From Aculops lycopersici (lineage: Eukaryota; Arthropoda; Arachnida; Trombidiformes; Eriophyidae), in assembly GCA_015350385.1 (NCBI GenBank), contig WNKI01000001.1, forward strand, positions 2,713,603-2,777,602: a stretch of 64,000 nt of DNA. Direction: 5' to 3'. Shown piece after piece: positions 49,478 to 59,568 of this stretch (positions are counted from its first letter, which is position 1; the number at the start of each line of letters is the position of its first letter). The position numbers and the translations under genes were made by a program. Under the pieces are notes generated by a model. It searched no databases. It was given only the letters and a program-made list of their open reading frames with translations, and was not told where the DNA came from.

Positions 49478-52400
49478 GACCTTTGAGTGCTAACTAAATA
49501 TCTTATCGCCAGGTGGAGCTACAAGCCTCTCGATTATCCAAACAACTCTTTTTGCGTTCTTCCGTTTGTTTCTCTGTTAAGTTGTCGCTCTTTGGGAGAA
49601 AACTCGATTGTAGACCTGGAGATTCCAGTGCAAACTTGATAGCAACAACAAACAATGATACTCGTGGGCCCTCGCTTCGTGAACAACAGAGTGGCCCACC
49701 AAGTCGCCTCGTTGGTTAATCTCGTTAGCGGCTTGCGTTTGATTGTGGTGCCGCCTAAGATGACACTTGATCGTCGTGTTCCCAGCAAAAGAGCATGCGT
49801 CTCATGTCACCGGCGTTTACTTAAATTGAGTCTAGTTTCATTTGGTTAACTTTCTGAGCTTCGCGGTTCACTAACCACCACTCGCTAGCTTACTTACCTC
49901 GCCGGCTAGTCATTTTGTTTTTTGTTTCTCATTTGATTTAAGTCATGGGAACGTTTTTGCTACCATTAATTTGGATGAGCAATCCACTCAACACACAATG
50001 CAACTAGCAATCAAAACAACAACAACAACAGCAACAAAAACAACGATATCAGTGACAAAAATTGCGCACGATCGACACAAATCGGTCGGTTCATTGGACA
50101 CTTCGCCGGCCAGCGGAAGTGGCGCTATCAAGACAAGTTTCTGCTCCTAAGCTCATTGCAGTATGTGTATATAAACGTATATATATTTAGCTTGCACTAC
50201 TGTTACAGCTTATTGAGAGGCACCAATAACTCGGCAATCTGCAAGCGGCAGCTGCAACTCTTAGGACTCGCCGCTTTTCGTGCAGATTGCGGCGCAAAAG
50301 TGGGCAAGCTAGCTAGCTTGTCGTTGAGCAAGAGGAGGAATTGTTGCGAGCCCATTCAAATGGCTCGCAAATTGTGAATTGCCATGGATGTAACCGGCCG
50401 GCGCGCAAAGAACAAGCGGCAAACCTTCCGATTTAGCGCGACGACGAGAGTGGCGGCGCCGGCAAACTCAACTTGATGCCATTGTGGTGCCGCTATTTGC
50501 ACTTGCTCCCTCTCGCTGATGTTGTTTTGTTTGACTCTAACGACTTGGGTGTGGTATTTGCAGCATCCTAGCGGCGACTCCGGCAGCCAGCTAAACTTGG
50601 CAAGCTAGCCAGCCGACTGAAGGTCCATGCACAGGAGCGAGAGTCTTGCGGCTAGATTCAACAAATAGAGAAACAGAGCAACAATCCTTGCCACTCGTGA
50701 CTCGGCATCACATCTTTTTCCAAATGAAATTTTACGCTCCTTTGGGCCAACTACTTATCTCTGCCAAACGTCGTTGCAATCATCGTTGCTGTCGTCGTCG
50801 TCGTTGTAGGAGTAGGAGTAGTCGTCGCAAAAATGAGTGACTCTTGTGAAACTCTTTCATCACAAGTTCAGAGTTTTACTTTGGAGTCTATCAATTTACA
50901 GCGAGGGCTCGTGCAGTTGTAGTAGTAGTTGTTGTTGTTCTCTTTGTTATCACCATTGCAGTCAATGTTAACGGGTCGGATCAGATCGTTATGGCCGCGT
51001 GAAAAAAAATAATCTCTAGTCTCCAACTTGGATTTTGCTGTGATTTTTGATTCACTCCCAAAGCGGCCAATGTGTCTTCCAATCGAAAGAACGGCAAAAA
51101 GACTCTCGCTAAGACTCGTCGTATCGCAAATGCGATTTCACGCTCCTTTGGTTCTCACTCTAGTTCATCAACATGTACACCGATGCCATTTGTTGAACCA
51201 TTTTCGTTCTCCTGAGTTGCACAATAAACTAGCTTGCTAGCCACTCAGCTAGCCGACGTGATGAGGCTTCTGATTTTTGAGGAGTAAGAGTCGCTTGTTA
51301 CGAATCAACAACTATAACAAACGACTGCAGTTGAAAGTTGCATTGAGTTCAATGAGCCACTCGACGAGATGCCTGGCTCACGATTGCTGCCTCCAAGTTG
51401 AGTCACACATTTCACTTCAATTATAAATCGATATGGAACACAACAAGTTTTAGAGTGCATTTGGCTCACGAGATAGCTGAACTTATCCTAGTGAAGCGGT
51501 CCACTTGTTGTTGTTGTTGCTGCCGCTTTTGCTGACGCTGCCAATCACTTGTTGTTTCCTTTGTGAGCGTCAACAGGAAATCACAGGTCGGATATCAAAA
51601 CTTTGGTGGTCTTGCCATCTCAACTTGTGGTCCATCTCTTCCGTCGCTAATCTTTAGCGAGAGACTAAAAGTATGATGAACAAGTAGAATGACCACGACT
51701 ATTAGGAAGGAAGAAGAGCCAAATGGACGAGGAGAACAAAGAGACGAACTGGTGGCCGGTTTTGTGATTCCAAAAACAAAAGGTTAACTCTTGCGTCTGG
51801 CAAGAGCGACTCGAGGCTTGTGACTTGAGGATGATCAAGTTAACGTTGCAAAAGTTTTGGTAGCGAGAACAGAATGAGCAGCAGCGAGACACTGAGAAAA
51901 GGCGAGTGGCGCTCGAGGAAACACCTGCCACTCGCTCGGCTTCCGGCTGCCGAGTTGGATTCCACTTAGAATCTCGAATTCGGTCAATTCTTCTCCCCCT
52001 TGCTTCTTTTCTCTCTACTTTGGCATTAAACTGGCGTCTTGCAAATAGCCTTTCGTCTCAGCTCCCGATCTCGAGCCTCCTTTCGAAAAACTAAACTTTC
52101 AGTAGATTCAAGATGCAAAAGTTATTATGCATTTAGAAGTGGCGCGCTACGTTCTGCGTATAAATATGAATGAGTAAGTTTTTCGTATATCTACAGCTGC
52201 AGTGGCGACGGCGGCGGCGGCAACAGCAATAAAAGCCAGTTAAATTAGCTTCGTTCGAATCGACAACCTACTTCATGCAACGAGCTGACAACAGCAACCA
52301 AAGCAGCAGCAGCAGTCTTGAGAATGTTCGCACTACCCCACTTCCGCTGGGAATTGGCCGGCCACTTGTTGTGTGCTGGACTCTCTCCCCGCTGAGGCGT

Positions 52401-52540
52401 GAAGATTTTCGACAAGTTGACGTCTAGCCTGAGAAAACTTTCGAGCTCTGATTGGACTCGAGTGGCTCAGCTCAGCCGACTGTCCATTTGGACAATTGGC
52501 TGGATTGAAATTTTGTTGGATTGTAAAGAGTGTGCCACCA

Positions 52541-52570
52541 AGATGATTTCTCCCCTATTCTCCCAGGTAA
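52541..52570 (+). promoter_or_regulatory. Strong 3' splice-like site abutting GTAACC
   Basis: A pyrimidine-rich run ends in CCCAG at 52566 and is followed immediately by GTAACC. It could be the acceptor of a 5' exon of the FERM gene or a ratchet site. The frame after it stays open for about 50 codons to 52715, ending LQFDDDY-stop. Confidence 0.35.
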
Positions 52571-53302
52571 CCAAATAATCAAAAGCCTACTCGTATCCGC
52601 TACTGTTATGACTGCCACTCCCCATGAGGGCGACGAGTTTCTGGCGCTCTCGCCGCCGCCGCGACCATCACCACAAATGACGCAACTCTCGTTGCAATTT
52701 GACGATGACTATTAACGAGTCTGTTGAGGTAACAACAACAACGCAATTGCTAACGAAGAATTTCGTTGTGTTATATTACTCACTGTGTGTATATGTGTGT
52801 GTGAGTGTGTTTATTTACCGGCTCCCATTGTGGCCACTAGAGAGAGTAAATTTAGTAGCAGGTTGCTGTGGTAAACTTGACGGCCACCGCAAAGGGCGAG
52901 CTTGTACGGGGGCGCTGCGCTTCCATTAGGCTGCTCGCGAAAAGCTGCAATGGGAGAAAATAGCTTGAGCGCAAAGTTCGAATCCGTAGAGAACCCGCTA
53001 GAATTTTGTTTGGTTAGTGTGGGTGAGCGGAGGATGCACACAGAGGATGCAGCGGTTATGGTCACTGTTCGGTTGCAGTAGCAACTACGCGAGTGGGCGG
53101 TGCTCAGATTTCTGTCGCAGTCTTGCAGTCAACGACCGCTCCTAACGGATGGGCGAGTGCAGAATATGAGCCCGAACTAGACGCCCCCTCCCTGGAAAAT
53201 CGCGTTGGGCCGGTATCGTGCGCATTGTGGTTGGTGGTGGTTGCATCTCTCGCATGGTGTCCAAGCCAACAGAAGCCATTGCGTTTCGCCTCAAGAGCCA
53301 AC

Positions 53303-53304
<2 letters not shown>

Positions 53305-53337
<33 letters not shown>
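53305..53337. repeat. (TC)16 tract
   Basis: About sixteen uninterrupted TC dinucleotides. Apparent Ser/Leu and Arg/Glu ORFs crossing it are artefacts. Confidence 0.9.
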
Positions 53338-53339
<2 letters not shown>

Positions 53340-53514
53340 GCTTCACTTGTATGTTGCAGACTCACTGCTCATTCGATGCGCGTTAGTCACTGCGATAGGC
53401 GGCGGCGGCGGCCGGCAGACTGCCTAGCTAACAACACGGAAACTGCGACAGCAGCTTGTGTGTAAATTCTTCCATTGTGCAGCTTGTGTTTCAAGTGACC
53501 GAATTCTCGGCAGC

Positions 53515-53531
53515 CTGCCTGCCGCAGGCAG
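53515..53531. repeat. 7-bp GC-rich hairpin
   Basis: CTGCCTG and CAGGCAG flank a CCG loop. Confidence 0.45.
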
Positions 53532-54398
53532 CACCAACACTGCAGTTTGCGATCCACCAAAAAGTCTGCTTGTCTCACTCTGCGCTGCTTGCATCGCTGT
53601 GGTCGCAATCCAATAGCTACGAGGATTCACTATGAGAAACCAAAGGCAAGTGAGTATCGTGTTCTATCCATTAGCACAAGTTTTCAAGGGATGGAAATAC
53701 AATAATAATTTCATTACAATTACACTTTACTCTGTACTGCTGCTTCTGTGAGACAAAACACAGACACCAATTAAGATCATCATTATTATCATCGTCGTCC
53801 TATTCACTATTATCATAGTCATAGTCATTGGCACACTGTCAAACTTGTTACTTTTGCCCTAGCTGCCACACTCCCAATCACAACCACTACTAGGAAGCTT
53901 GTCTTGCTTCCATCAAGCAAACAAACAAACTTAATCATCTATAAATATTAAGGGAAAAGGACACCACCACCACTACCATTGCAAACAAAATGAGCAACAA
54001 CCACCAGTTCACCACTTGATCACAACACATGTAAACAACTACTTTGTAGTTACCCACTTTGTAATTACTCATCCATTGCTACTGCAGTCATAATCTAGTA
54101 TCTATTGCTATCAACGACTTCATTGAGATTATCATCGGGAGGATTTCTTTTTCTTTTTTTATTGACTCCATACTCAATTTACAGATCAAAGATATTGGAA
54201 CTGATGCCGAACAACCATTTGTAGTTGCAGTAGTGGTAGCAAGATTGATCCATAAAAACTGCAAATTCATTAAATTTTGCACATGATATTACATTGCCAC
54301 TACAATTACACATTTGTCTATTGAAATTATTCTAAGAATAAGAACAAACGAACAAACAAAAGAGAAATAGAAAAGAGAAGAAACGAATCACATCCAGA

Positions 54399-56732
54399 AT
54401 GAAGAACAAAATTAAGATTGTCCTACTGGACAATAGCGAGATTGAGTTCAGTTATGAGAAGAAATCCAAAGGCCAAATTCTATTAGATAAAGTTTGCGAT
54501 CATTTACAATTACTAGAGAAAGATTATTTTGGCTTGGCATTCCCGACTAAAGCTGACGAGGCGCGTGATTGGCTTAATAATGAAAAGTCCATCGGTCGTC
54601 AGTTAAGAAATCACCATTTTGACAACTCAAGCAAATTGTATTTCGAGGTCAAATTCTATCCACCGGATCCAGTTCAACTTCACGAAGATATAACCAGATA
54701 TTTTGTCTGTCTCCAAGTGAGACGCGATGTACTCTCAGGCAGACTGCCATGTTCCTTTGTCACTCATGCCCTACTTGGCTCCTACATGGTCCAATCAGAT
54801 CTCGGTGATTTTGACCCACAAGAGCATGGGCCAGATTATTTAAGCGAACTTCAATTTGCGCCCCAACAAAGTCAAGAACTTGAGCTCAAGGTTGCAGAGT
54901 TACATCAACAACATAAAGGCCAAACATCAGCTGAAGCTGACCTACACTACCTCGAAAATGCTCGCAAGTTGGCAATGTATGGAGTTGATTTACATCCAGC
55001 GAAAGACTCAGCCGGCATAGACATTTTGATGGGTGTATGTGCCTCTGGGCTATTAGTTTACAGAGACAGATTGCGTATAAACAGATTTGCGTGGCCAAAG
55101 ATACTCAAAATTTCCTACAAGAGAAATAATTTCTATATCAGAATAAGACCAGGAGAATTTGATCATTACGAGAGCACAATTGGATTCAAGCTAGCAAATT
55201 TGAAAGCTGCAAAGAGATTGTGGAAAACTTGCGTCGAGCATCATACATTCTTCCGGCTTATGACCCCAGAGGAGCCATCCAAGACTCGTATCTCACTACC
55301 ACGATTTGGTTCCAAGTTCAGATATTCTGGTCGAACTCAGTACCAATCTAAGCAAGCTAGCATGCAAATCAAACGAATGCCTCCCGAGTTTGAGAGGACA
55401 CTAAGCACCAGAAATTGGGCCAACAGGGCAATAGAAAATGGCAGGACACGAGATTCCAACAACAAACAAAACTCCAAGGCAAATCGAAGAACGAACGACA
55501 TGGATCTGAATAGTGTTCAGAGTCAACAAACTTATCCCATGTACAATGAAGATGGCGGAAGTCGACAAGAGAGAACATTATCAGGAGGCAATGCCATGTC
55601 ATACAACTCAATCACGACTCAAGAAAGCGGTTCACCATCGCCAACGGAAGAGCTATCGGTAAGCGAGAACAAGAGCAAATCTAGACGACCTATTGGTGGC
55701 GTAGCAGTCTTGCCACCTATGGAAATGAACAAACTCCTAAAGGATCGCAAGAGTCCGGACGTTCGAAAGAGCTCACAGGATAAGTTGGATCAATCGCAAG
55801 AGGGACTAGCGACAATTAGCAATAACAACAACAATATGCAGCAATCAAGATTGTCGGTCTACGATAATGTAGACACTCGAAGGTATAGCAACAGTAATAG
55901 TAATCGATATTCCATGAGCGAGGACCAGCAAGACCAACAACAGTTAACCCGAGGAAGCAGTAGGCAAGAACAACCTCAGCAGCAACCCCTAGCAAGATCT
56001 AAATCTAGATCCAGAGAACAAGTGGCAGCTGAGAAGAGAAGTTCTTTTGAGGCATCGCCGAAAGAACTGCAACAACAACAGCAGCCTACTTATGAAAAGC
56101 GACTATCTTATGAGTCGCCGAAGGATCAGCAAACTGCATATGAGAAGAGGAGTCTTTTCGAGTCCCCCCCATCGAAGGAGCAAGCGGCAAGTGGTGGCGA
56201 TTCGAGAAGAAGTACCACCTACGAGTCGCCTAGAGACCAAGTCGGCGAAGCAAAGAGAAGTTTCTTTGAGTCAACGACCTCAACTACACCTAAAGAATCT
56301 ACATACGACAGAAAGACTTTCTTCGAATCATCGAAGGAGCCATCGAGTCAGCCGCGTTCTGGTTATACGCGAGAATATAGTTATAACATAGACTCCGAAA
56401 CACTGCGCCAATCTGGCCAGTCCGACCCTAGAGGCTTAGGGTTCTCCTACGAAAAATCAGCCGCTAACAACACATCAAACGCCGCAACATCTGGTCCGTC
56501 CACCAAAGCTGCCCAACAACACCAACAACAAAAACCACAAGAGAAAAGTGTTGGCACTGCTCTGGCTTTTACCTATGGCACTAGGGTCGAGCACAAGATA
56601 ACCATAAAGAGTAAAGGTGAACAGGTGGATCATGATCGTGCACTTGCCGACGCCATTGAGGCTGCCACCATGATGGACCCAAAGATGACTGTACAGAAAA
56701 TCGAGCTTAGCCAACAGGCACCCCTGAATTAG
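54399..56732 (+). CDS. cora: Coracle/band 4.1 family FERM protein
   Basis: A 777-residue membrane-skeleton linker in one uninterrupted exon. The FERM domain occupies about residues 1-287: the N-lobe has [12 protein letters not shown] and DYFGLAFPT, the M-lobe has [17 protein letters not shown] and LPCSF, and the C-lobe has [12 protein letters not shown] and [20 protein letters not shown]. The FERM-adjacent region follows (about 295-335, [17 protein letters not shown]). The middle is disordered and Ser/Gln-rich, with a degenerate repeat of YEKRSxFESPKE type at about 545-650. The last 60 residues form the 4.1 C-terminal domain ([20 protein letters not shown]), which resembles Drosophila Coracle, a septate-junction protein. 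No spectrin-actin-binding domain is evident, as in Coracle. Fly Coracle is about twice as long, so the linker is much reduced here. The start ATG lies directly before the first FERM strand. Confidence 0.93.
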   Translation: MKNKIKIVLLDNSEIEFSYEKKSKGQILLDKVCDHLQLLEKDYFGLAFPTKADEARDWLNNEKSIGRQLRNHHFDNSSKLYFEVKFYPPDPVQLHEDITRYFVCLQVRRDVLSGRLPCSFVTHALLGSYMVQSDLGDFDPQEHGPDYLSELQFAPQQSQELELKVAELHQQHKGQTSAEADLHYLENARKLAMYGVDLHPAKDSAGIDILMGVCASGLLVYRDRLRINRFAWPKILKISYKRNNFYIRIRPGEFDHYESTIGFKLANLKAAKRLWKTCVEHHTFFRLMTPEEPSKTRISLPRFGSKFRYSGRTQYQSKQASMQIKRMPPEFERTLSTRNWANRAIENGRTRDSNNKQNSKANRRTNDMDLNSVQSQQTYPMYNEDGGSRQERTLSGGNAMSYNSITTQESGSPSPTEELSVSENKSKSRRPIGGVAVLPPMEMNKLLKDRKSPDVRKSSQDKLDQSQEGLATISNNNNNMQQSRLSVYDNVDTRRYSNSNSNRYSMSEDQQDQQQLTRGSSRQEQPQQQPLARSKSRSREQVAAEKRSSFEASPKELQQQQQPTYEKRLSYESPKDQQTAYEKRSLFESPPSKEQAASGGDSRRSTTYESPRDQVGEAKRSFFESTTSTTPKESTYDRKTFFESSKEPSSQPRSGYTREYSYNIDSETLRQSGQSDPRGLGFSYEKSAANNTSNAATSGPSTKAAQQHQQQKPQEKSVGTALAFTYGTRVEHKITIKSKGEQVDHDRALADAIEAATMMDPKMTVQKIELSQQAPLN

Positions 56733-56786
56733 ACCCGGAGTTTTGTCGCTCAGTCGAAATCCGTTTTGAACTTATCAACGGATTCA

Positions 56787-56792
56787 AATAAA
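56787..56792 (+). terminator. Poly(A) signal of the FERM gene
   Basis: AATAAA lies 55 nt after the TAG of the FERM CDS, followed by T-rich sequence at 56831-56853. The 3' UTR is therefore very short, under 100 nt. Confidence 0.75.
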
Positions 56793-56845
56793 GTATAATA
56801 ATACATTGAGATCATGTAGCTTATAGTGTATTTTCATTTTGAAAT

Positions 56846-56851
56846 TTTATT
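56846..56851 (-). terminator. Poly(A) signal of guanylate kinase
   Basis: TTTATT on the + strand reads AATAAA on the - strand, 213 nt beyond the guanylate kinase stop. Confidence 0.6.
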
Positions 56852-57063
56852 TTCCCTGCGATATATGTATCATCGCCCGAGTTTCATTCAAAACTTTCTT
56901 TTTTGATTTATACATATAATAATTGAACAAAGTGGTTATTGTAATGAATAATAGTAAATCTTGCTCCCATTCACTTTCGGTTGTTTTTAAGTACTCTTGA
57001 CTGATCTGACAAGATCTCATTCTTTTTTTCATGCTTCCTCTTGCGAACACAATCAACTTAGAT

Positions 57064-57633
57064 TCAGGTAAAGAAGAGAAACTTTTTCAATTCCTTATAA
57101 GTCTCCTCGAGATCATCATTAACTAAAACTAAATCAAATTGCACAATCCCACTTTCAGCGAACTTCATCTCTTCGTCAGCCTTATCTAGGCGTTTTTTCA
57201 GCGCCTCGGCAGACTCAGTTCCGCGAGATGAAAGTCGCTCGACTAAAAGCTGCTTAGATGGTGGCTTGATAAATATAAATACCGGTTCAAAGCTTTCCAG
57301 ATTTGCTAGCGCCTTGACGCCCTCAATGTCCACTTCAAGGATGAAAAGTTTTCCAGTTTTGAGAACATCTTGAACGGCCATCTTGCTGGTGCCGTACATG
57401 TTACCTGAAAACTCAGTGTGCTCAATAAAATCCTGGTTTGCAATCATTCTCTTCATTTCTTCGGTGGAAACAAAATAATACTCCCTTCCATTTTGCTCAC
57501 CTTTTCTTGGTTTCCTAGTTGTATGTGAGATTGTGAATGCTAACTTGTCTTTATTTTCAGCTAGAAGCCTCTTGAGCAGTGTACTTTTGCCCGACCCGCT
57601 GGGCCCACAGATAACAATGGGTTGTTGACGCAT
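57064..57633 (-). CDS. Guanylate kinase
   Basis: A cytosolic enzyme that phosphorylates GMP to GDP with ATP. The 189 residues cover the complete family length. The P-loop is GPSGSGKST (10-18). The GMP-binding site is fully recognisable by alignment with the yeast enzyme: Ser36, Arg40 and Arg43 in SHTTRKPR, Tyr52, Glu71, Tyr80 and Thr82 in YGTSK, and Glu100/Asp102 in ILEVDIEG. The lid carries RLSSRGTES (133-141) and the adenine-side motif is VNDD (171-174). The single-domain length excludes a MAGUK protein. The gene is intronless, and the ATG begins three codons before the first beta strand, as in animal GUK1. It is convergent with the FERM gene and divergent from alanine aminotransferase. Confidence 0.96.
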   Translation of the reverse strand: MRQQPIVICGPSGSGKSTLLKRLLAENKDKLAFTISHTTRKPRKGEQNGREYYFVSTEEMKRMIANQDFIEHTEFSGNMYGTSKMAVQDVLKTGKLFILEVDIEGVKALANLESFEPVFIFIKPPSKQLLVERLSSRGTESAEALKKRLDKADEEMKFAESGIVQFDLVLVNDDLEETYKELKKFLFFT

Positions 57634-58737
57634 TTTAGACTCTAAATTTGGTCTTCTTTTGGTTCTGTCTCTTGAGTAAGTAATAGGGTGGTTTTTTGTA
57701 ACACTTATTTATTAGGGAAGTTCTACTAGGGTTATAATATTTTCCAACTAGGATGACCAAGTTGGTGGTGTAATTAGCGGATGCAATATAATACTTGACT
57801 ATGCTATCATGCAAGGAGATGGTAGCTATGTGAGCAGTTCCAAAGTTGCTTCAGTTAGCTGGTCTAACTAGGACAGCAACTATAACAACGACTAACACTA
57901 CTTCTACTGCCCCTTTTTCTTTTTCTTGCCCCACCAGACGCGGACTCTTAGGATGCTTTTGGTAGTATTATGTGACAGTAATGTTCAATGGCCGATGGGA
58001 TAGCCATAAACTAGAAGTTGCTTATCAGGAATTGGACTCGATTTATTCGCGCGATCCTATCGTGTCCTTTGGCTAATCTTCTTCCTCGCGTTTCCTTTCC
58101 AATCAATCGATTGATTGGTAATTCTAATAGTAACAAGATGTGAATCTATTGGTTAACTTGAGAGTTTAACAATGATGAGCTAAGTGGGTGCTAGATGGCC
58201 GCTGAACAAGCTGTAATGATTCGTTAGCACGCACTTGAATGGTGTTTTTTAGACTGTGATAACGACATTGATGAGTAGTAGAGGGTATAAATAATTTGAT
58301 GTTGTTTCTTACTTAATGAGTATTCCATGTTGTTGGTAGGGTGAAACTTGCAATGGTGCTAGTTACTATAGTGTTTTCAACTTGCTTCAAAACGACAATA
58401 ACAGCAACAGCAACAACAGCAGCAAGTTGACGAGGACAGTTCCACCACTTCTTCTATCGTCCCGGTATTCGTTTGAGACTAATTAAAGTTTTGAACAATA
58501 TTTCCGTGTTCCGGGAAAATTTAATTCTTCTTCTTCACCTCAGTAGTAAATGTATTTGTGTTGGCATCTCCAACAGCGTGGTTAAGTGAGATTAAAGTGG
58601 GTTGCTGATGGATAGACATAGAGAAAGAAAGACGAAAAGTAAAGGTAAATCTTCCCTCATTCTCTGGCAAGTATCAGACAGATGGGATGTAGAGGTTTTT
58701 AGAATCTCCCTTCTTTTCTATCTGTCTCTCAGTGTCT

Positions 58738-58756
58738 GCGGCAGACAGTCTGCCGC
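58738..58756. repeat. Perfect 19-nt palindrome
   Basis: GCGGCAGAC and GTCTGCCGC are exact inverted complements around a single A, about 95 bp before the foldback element. Confidence 0.65.
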
Positions 58757-58851
58757 CTCTTTCTTCCCTTCGTCTCTTTCTCTCTGTCTTCATTCTCTCT
58801 GTGTTGTGTTGTGTGCTATGCATTTCTTTGCTCTGGCTCTATGTCGGAATT

Positions 58852-59155
58852 AGTGTGAGGCTATGGCTGCTTGCGGGGATTTGTGTGGAAAATGCGATTT
58901 TTCCCCTTTTTTACCTCCATCTAAAACCCGCAGGCAAATGGTCAAATTTTATACAGTTTGCTGCATAAAAAGTAGCCTTTTCCCGCAAGCACTGGTTGGC
59001 ACGGATTTTGCTTGCGGGCACAGTTTTCTACTTTTTGTGTAGCAAACTGTAGTGATTTGTCCATTTGCCTGCGGGCAAGCGCGGGCACTGGAGGCAAAAG
59101 GGGAAAAATTCGCGATTTGAACACAAATTCCCGCAAGCACCCAATGCCTCACACT
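58852..59155. mobile_element. Foldback (long inverted repeat) element, MITE-like
   Basis: Two imperfect inverted arms of about 140 bp (58852-58990 and 59010-59155) are separated by 19 bp. Matching blocks in order are AGTGTGAGG with CCTCACACT, GCTTGCGGG with CCCGCAAGC, the GATTTGTGT/ACACAAATT region, the CCCGCAGGCAAATGG block, the CAGTTTGCT block and AAAAAGTAG. The arms start and end with the 9-mer GCTTGCGGG or its complement. No ORF that could be a transposase is present, and no secure target-site duplication is visible. It could instead be a hairpin-RNA source or an old inverted duplication. Confidence 0.6.
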
Positions 59156-59199
59156 GCTTGGAATGGGAATGCGTAGACAACTACACGTACAGTAGGTTG

Positions 59200-59206
59200 C
59201 ATAAAA
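59200..59206 (+). promoter_or_regulatory. Possible TATA element for alanine aminotransferase
   Basis: CATAAAA about 365 bp before the ATG, followed by a pyrimidine-rich stretch about 30 bp downstream that could hold the start site. It lies just beyond the right arm of the foldback element. The context is weak. Confidence 0.25.
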
Positions 59207-59568
59207 GACGAGAGTTCGCTTCGCCTATTGCGTTCTCTCGTGCAGCGCGTGCTACTTCAGACTGTAGCTCGAGGCTCGCAAGCTCGAACTCTTCGGATTT
59301 GCAAAGGAGAGAGAGAGAAGATAGAAAAGAAACGGTGAGCAATTGAGGGGCTGAGTTCTGGGGTACAACTACACAGAGACCCCGCCGCTGCTGCAATGGC
59401 GAAGGCAGCAGCGGATGACGCGTGTTAAGGAATGCAAATGATAATCCAATAACAAATCATCTTATTAGATAACAACCGCTACAGTTTTCACTGATATCAA
59501 CCAATTACACCATTCTATCGATAAATCAATTTCTCAATTTTTTAATCCAAACTTCACCGTAACTCAAA

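Larger units (their letters stand above)
49478..54398 (+). other. Noncoding region between Rab21 and the FERM gene, probable FERM 5' UTR intron and promoter
   Basis: The composition again resembles the hth intron, with GA/TC tracts, CTAG-rich patches and small GC palindromes. Acceptor-like sequences occur at 52566 (a pyrimidine run ending CCCAG directly before GTAACC), 54087 (GCTACTGCAG) and 54336 (TATTCTAAG). This suggests that the FERM mRNA has one or more spliced 5' noncoding exons here. No poly(A) signal for Rab21 is obvious in the first kilobase. No other gene is recognised. Confidence 0.45.
56733..57063. other. Convergent 3' intergenic region of FERM and guanylate kinase
   Basis: The two stop codons are 331 bp apart. 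Each strand has a canonical poly(A) hexamer and the hexamers face each other across about 54 bp. A small - strand ORF in between is read as guanylate kinase 3' UTR. Confidence 0.65.
57634..59568. other. Divergent promoter region between guanylate kinase and alanine aminotransferase
   Basis: No coding gene is recognised. It contains a TATAAATA at 58286-58293 (+ strand), a perfect 19-nt palindrome at 58738-58756, the foldback element at 58852-59155, a TATA-like CATAAAAG at 59200, and a purine-rich stretch ending in a donor-like GTGAGC at 59335. The last of these may be a 5' noncoding exon of the aminotransferase gene. ORFs across the foldback are artefacts of its symmetry. Confidence 0.5.

Noticed and set aside
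56847..57056. 69-codon - strand ORF between the FERM and guanylate kinase genes
   Set aside because: It has no homology or good start and lies in the expected guanylate kinase 3' UTR, overlapping the poly(A) signal.
58602..59152. Several ORFs on both strands around the foldback element
   Set aside because: They mirror one another because of the inverted repeat, and none resembles a transposase.
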